Shown here piece by piece: positions 60,993 through 64,000 of a stretch of 64,000 nt of DNA. The stretch lies in NCBI GenBank assembly GCA_013297745.1, contig JAAFIM010000002.1, forward strand, positions 1 to 64,000. Reading direction: 5' to 3'. Below the pieces are notes generated by a model. The model searched no databases, was not told the DNA's origin, and saw only the letters and a program-made list of their open reading frames with translations. This stretch comes from Chitinophagales bacterium. GTDB taxonomy: Bacteria; Bacteroidota; Bacteroidia; Chitinophagales; Saprospiraceae. The position numbers and the translations under genes were made by a program. Each line of letters starts with the position of its first letter. The stretch's first letter is position 1.

Positions 60993-62235
60993 CCCTGTTA
61001 GCAATTTCCGTGCCAGCCAAAAATCCTCCAGTCCAAGCCGCTTGAAAATTGAAACCGCCCGTGAGCGCATCAATATCCAAAATTTCGCCCGCAAAGAATA
61101 AATTTTTATGCAAACGGCTCTCAAAACAGCCAAAATCAACCTGATTTAAAGCCACCCCGCCCGAAGTTACAAACTCATCTTTGAACGTACTTTTGCCATT
61201 GACCGCGAAAGTGCATTGGCAGAGTTGGGCAGCCAAATTTTGTATTTGTTTTTTGCTAATATCAGCAGCGTTTAGTTCGGGCGCAATCCCAGCAGCAGCC
61301 ACCAGCCGCTCCCAAAGGCGAGTAGGCAAGCCATATTGGGGATAATTTTGTATATGTTTGCGAGGATTTTCTTGTTTAAACTCGTTCAAAAAGTCTATAA
61401 CATCTTGCACTTTTTCAAAGCCAGTCCAGTTGAAAACCACCTCAAATTTATAATCTAATTCGTGCAAAACTCTCGCACCCCAAGCCGATAATCGCAACAC
61501 AGCAAAAGCAGACAAGCCCCAATGTGTAACCAATAAAGAACCTTCGGCGCTTAGTTTTTGAGATTTAACCGTAACTTGCGCTTGAGGCACAGCCACTCCA
61601 GCCAAATCTTTCAACCGCTCATCTTTGATATTGAAAGTGAAAAGCGAGGGGACAGGTTCAATAATTTGATAATCAATACTTTGCAACATATCCCAAATCG
61701 CTGCGCTGCTGCCTGTAGTGAGCAACAAATAATCGGTTTCTATGGGCGAATGTTGAGCAAAAGATAGTTTGTAACGGGGATTTTCTGCTGTTGGGGGTTG
61801 GATATTTACCAATTTTTGCGAGGTATGAATTTGCACTTTAGCCGTTTTGACCGCTTTCCAAAGGCAGTTGATAATCGTCTGCGAGTCGTCCGAAACGGGA
61901 AAAACGCGCCCATCGTCTTCTATTTTGGTTTTTACCCCGCGCTTATCAAACCAATCTATAGTGTCGCCCGTGCTAAATTTGTGAAAAGGCCCCAACAGTT
62001 CTTTATTACCACGGGGATAAAATTTGACCAAATCGCGCGGCACAAAACAAGCGTGGGTTAGATTACAACGCCCGCCGCCAGAAATGCGCACTTTTTGCAG
62101 CGTATCTTTGCCCTTTTCTATAATAATAACCTCCAAATTAGGGTTATTTTCGGCTGCGGTGATAGCCGCAAAAAATCCTGCCGCTCCCCCGCCAATAATC
62201 ACCAGGCGGGGCTTTTCTGTTGTTAAATTGTCCAA
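60982..62235 (-). CDS. HI0933/BaiN-family flavoprotein
   Basis: 417 residues. Rossmann FAD motif VIIGGGAAGFFAA (residues ~12-24), the GGGRCNLTH block that follows it in this family, a middle domain ending LLVTHWGLSAFAVLRLSAW, and the second FAD motif ALTGGFNFQAAWTGGFLAG at the end. The start is TTG, since a stop lies two codons before it and no ATG precedes the FAD fold. Relatives act on bile-acid or quinone-like substrates, but for most the reaction is unknown. Tail overlaps the aldehyde dehydrogenase gene by 11 bases. Confidence 0.93.
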   Translation of the reverse strand: MDNLTTEKPRLVIIGGGAAGFFAAITAAENNPNLEVIIIEKGKDTLQKVRISGGGRCNLTHACFVPRDLVKFYPRGNKELLGPFHKFSTGDTIDWFDKRGVKTKIEDDGRVFPVSDDSQTIINCLWKAVKTAKVQIHTSQKLVNIQPPTAENPRYKLSFAQHSPIETDYLLLTTGSSAAIWDMLQSIDYQIIEPVPSLFTFNIKDERLKDLAGVAVPQAQVTVKSQKLSAEGSLLVTHWGLSAFAVLRLSAWGARVLHELDYKFEVVFNWTGFEKVQDVIDFLNEFKQENPRKHIQNYPQYGLPTRLWERLVAAAGIAPELNAADISKKQIQNLAAQLCQCTFAVNGKSTFKDEFVTSGGVALNQVDFGCFESRLHKNLFFAGEILDIDALTGGFNFQAAWTGGFLAGTEIANRAKS

Positions 62236-62275
62236 GTTTTATGTTTTTGCAATTGATTGAATAATTATACGGAAT

Positions 62276-62767
62276 TTAATCTTTCTTCCCTTGTTTTTTT
62301 TCCCATTCTGGATTTACCACCCCATTGTAGCGGTCGTCATAATTTAAAAATTCGGGAACGCCATCCTCATCATAATTGTGCCAACCACCATTTTTGATTT
62401 TATTTTCCAAACTCTGTTCGCTCGTATTTTCATCCTTCGCTGCGTAGGGTTTTGTTTCAATTTTGGTGTGCTTTTTCGTCCATTCTGGATTTTCAATCCC
62501 GTTGTAGTGGTCGTCTGCGGTCAAGTATTGGGGAACACCTTCAGCGTCAAATAGATAGCCTTTTACCTCGTAATTTTCTATTGGTTTTTGGATTTTTTGA
62601 GCGGCTTTTTTCTGCTTTTGCAAAGGCAATTGTTCTTGTGCGGCTTTGTATTCGTCGTAACCTTCAGGTTTTACGGGCTCGCCTACTAAGTGCCTTGCGT
62701 GTGCATCTGCGCCATAATCTATAAACATTTGCAAATGCTGTTCGTATTCTTCAAAATCTTGTATCAT
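62276..62767 (-). CDS. Unknown protein with a duplicated NPEW repeat
   Basis: 163 residues, soluble, charged. The N-terminal part is helical (MIQDFEEYEQHLQMFIDYG). Two copies of a 26-residue unit follow at 74-99 and 133-158, of the form (E/D)-G-V-P-x-(Y/F)-L-x-x-D-D-x-Y-N-G-(I/V)-x-N-P-E-W-x-K-K. Ten or more positions are identical between the copies, so it is a recent or constrained duplication. It is the last of a four-gene operon of small acidic proteins, which could be immunity-type proteins, but no toxin is visible here. Confidence 0.78.
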   Translation of the reverse strand: MIQDFEEYEQHLQMFIDYGADAHARHLVGEPVKPEGYDEYKAAQEQLPLQKQKKAAQKIQKPIENYEVKGYLFDAEGVPQYLTADDHYNGIENPEWTKKHTKIETKPYAAKDENTSEQSLENKIKNGGWHNYDEDGVPEFLNYDDRYNGVVNPEWEKKQGKKD

Positions 62768-62784
62768 TGTTTGAAATTATTGTT

Positions 62785-63051
62785 TTAAATAGTGTAATTA
62801 ATTGTTGCTAATTTTTTTATCAAATCCTCTTTTGAGATTTCAAAAGCACCATAGCGTTTTGTACCCGCGTAATCAAGGTCATCAACCTCTTCCCAAGTAT
62901 AAGAATTAGTTTGTGGATAGTAGATAATTTCGTACCCATTGCGCGTATAGCCAGACCAAGAACTACCATAAGCCTTATCAAAATCCCAATACGTATGCTC
63001 TTCGCTATTGTGTAAAGTATCCAAAATATGTTGTATTTGTTCTGCTGTCAT
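62785..63051 (-). CDS. Small acidic hypothetical protein
   Basis: 88 residues, soluble. Aromatic-rich middle (TYWDFDKAYGSSWSGYTRNGYE, then IIYYPQTNSYTWEEVDDLDY) with a C-terminal helix SKEDLIKKLATINY. The layout is that of a single alpha/beta domain. No known family. It sits between two other unknowns, with gaps of 17 and 20 bases, in the same operon. Confidence 0.72.
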   Translation of the reverse strand: MTAEQIQHILDTLHNSEEHTYWDFDKAYGSSWSGYTRNGYEIIYYPQTNSYTWEEVDDLDYAGTKRYGAFEISKEDLIKKLATINYTI

Positions 63052-63071
63052 ATTGAAGTGATGGGGTTAAG

Positions 63072-63359
63072 TTACCAACAAGAAACGCTGTGTTCATTTT
63101 CAGATAAAAGGCGTTCCATAACTTCTTTTTCATTCAAATCTAAGTAAGAAATTTCTGGTTCGGTGTTATATTGTGAAGCGTAGAAATTGGTTTGTAAAAC
63201 AAATATCTGCCTTTCTGCATCATATCGCAATTCGTAAGCCCAATTAGCACCGCCGCCATAGGGGTCAGGGTCGTACTCTCCTGCGATTGTGAGTTTTTTT
63301 CCTCTTTTCAGTTCTTGAATAAAGGTTTCAATTTTGGGAATAGTGAGTTTTGGCATCAT
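63072..63359 (-). CDS. Small hypothetical protein
   Basis: About 95 residues. I use the first of two adjacent ATGs (63359), giving a seven-base gap to the upstream stop; longer starts would overlap that gene. The chain contains a Gly-rich strand turn (GEYDPDPYGGGANWAYELRY) and acidic C-terminal helix (DLNEKEVMERLLSENE), ending HSVSCW. Function unknown; part of the four-gene operon. Confidence 0.68.
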   Translation of the reverse strand: MMPKLTIPKIETFIQELKRGKKLTIAGEYDPDPYGGGANWAYELRYDAERQIFVLQTNFYASQYNTEPEISYLDLNEKEVMERLLSENEHSVSCW

Positions 63360-63366
63360 TTTATTT

Positions 63367-64000
63367 TTATTTGAATTTTCCTTGTTCTTTCCATTCGGCA
63401 AACATTTGGGCGGTTTTTTCAGCATCAAGCGGTTTTACCACAAAAAGCCAACCTTCGCCATAACAATCCGTCGTTAATGTTTCGCAAGGCTCGCCCAGAT
63501 TAGTCCAAACTTTGGGATTTACGGCTACGATTTCCATATCAAATTTGGGATAAAGCCATCTGCCAATGGGACCTGCCAAATCAACCCAGCAGATTTCCTG
63601 CGATTGCTCCATAGTATTATTGTTGATAAAAACCTTTCCTACAGGCGCATATTCCATAGGGTAAGCAGGCAGATGAATCCGCACATATTCATCGCTTTGT
63701 ATATCTAAGCCCATTTTTATAAAATCGCCCTCGTATTTGTACCAGCAACTATAATCTGTATAATAATTGACTTTGCTTTCTATTTTCAGTATAAAATCCT
63801 CTTTGATATTCATCAAAATCCAATTATTGGGTTGGGGATTGTATTGAGCTTTCAAAAGCAATTTTTCGTTAAAATAAACATTTTCAATATCATAAGGAGC
63901 GTGTAAATAAGCCGTTTTTTTATTTTTTTCTGCCAATTCCCATTTTTCTTCACCCAAACCAGCATAATTGGGGAAGTATTCAAAACTGCAAATTTTTTGT
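63367..64000 (-). CDS. Unknown protein with degenerate H-protein-like tail (partial)
   Basis: Open to the right window edge; 210 residues are visible and there is no stop between 63960 and 64000, so the start lies beyond the window. The last ~80 residues follow the glycine cleavage H-protein order: ICWVDLAGPIGRW, then DMEIVAVNPKVW, DCYGEGWLFVVKPLDAEKTAQMF, similar in pattern to GcvH at 36590-36970. The hairpin that carries the lipoyl lysine in true H proteins is missing. This suggests a non-lipoylated relative, but it is a judgement by eye. Middle part (YYTDYSCWYKYEGDFIKMGL) is unassigned. Confidence 0.65.
   Translation of the reverse strand, partial: QKICSFEYFPNYAGLGEEKWELAEKNKKTAYLHAPYDIENVYFNEKLLLKAQYNPQPNNWILMNIKEDFILKIESKVNYYTDYSCWYKYEGDFIKMGLDIQSDEYVRIHLPAYPMEYAPVGKVFINNNTMEQSQEICWVDLAGPIGRWLYPKFDMEIVAVNPKVWTNLGEPCETLTTDCYGEGWLFVVKPLDAEKTAQMFAEWKEQGKFK

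Overview
The window is a contiguous, AT-rich stretch of a Bacteroidota chromosome. Support for this: two secreted proteins with C-terminal type IX secretion sorting domains, a GldB-type gliding lipoprotein, a TonB-dependent receptor plus a TonB energy transducer, and many upstream regions carrying the Bacteroidota -7 element TAnnTTTG. The gene set suggests a gliding or type IX-secreting aerobic heterotroph of the Cytophagia/Saprospiria kind; I would not go below class. No rRNA, tRNA, CRISPR array, prophage or intact insertion sequence was seen.

Layout. 1-5.7 kb: lipA (runs off the left edge), a secreted barrel-like protein, then ftsK, lolA-like and a YHS protein. 5.8-12.1 kb: a metal-handling island made of a COG0523 (CobW/ZNG1-type) GTPase, an AraC-type regulator with a CxxC head, a c-type cytochrome, an HMA-membrane protein, a Cys-rich HYC_CC_PP-like protein and a TonB-dependent receptor with an HMA domain fused to its C-terminus. 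Two intergenic regions of the island carry TGCAA-N5-TTGCA inverted repeats. 12.2-14.6 kb: a lipoprotein and an unrecognised three-gene unit. 14.6-20.8 kb: phosphate transporter, PAP2 phosphatase, HU-like protein, TPR protein, a 31-residue COX24/AURKAIP1-type ribosomal protein and RNase E/G. 20.8-22.2 kb: a small regulator/SH3/DUF4177 segment bracketed by two identical terminators. 22.2-27.7 kb: a type IX-secreted protein, fbp, an orphan small transcript candidate, a 240-bp MITE with a TA target duplication, and atpC-atpD. 27.9-29.8 kb: an AAA ATPase plus TOPRIM-like DUF4276 pair (candidate defence). 29.9-37 kb: tsaB, ribF, two tandem 2OG-Fe(II) oxygenase-like genes, pyruvate dehydrogenase E2, tonB, a VanZ-like gene and gcvH. 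37-43.3 kb: a large membrane protein, hutH, small membrane proteins, an inverted-repeat element, an MlaF-like ATPase and truA. 43.6-47 kb: methyltransferase, polytopic membrane protein, nucleotide-diphospho-sugar transferase and an SDR. 47-50.2 kb: a hairpin (REP-like) cluster, a type IX-secreted protein and two small hypotheticals. 50.5-62.2 kb: thiolase, a GmrSD-like nuclease, rlmH, gmhA, FemAB/GNAT, an outer-membrane protein, a long secreted repeat protein, gldB, an aldehyde dehydrogenase and an HI0933-type flavoprotein. 62.3-64 kb: a four-gene operon of unknowns, the first running off the right edge.

How the parts connect. LipA makes the lipoyl cofactor carried by two proteins encoded here, the E2 subunit (Lys43) and GcvH (Lys63). 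The TonB transducer at 35-36 kb could energise receptors such as the one in the metal island. LolA, GldB, the OMP and the two type IX substrates all concern the cell envelope. The strongest candidates for something new are the metal island with its receptor-HMA fusion and shared operator-like repeats, the tandem oxygenase pair, the three-gene unit at 12.8-14.6 kb and the four-gene operon at the right edge.
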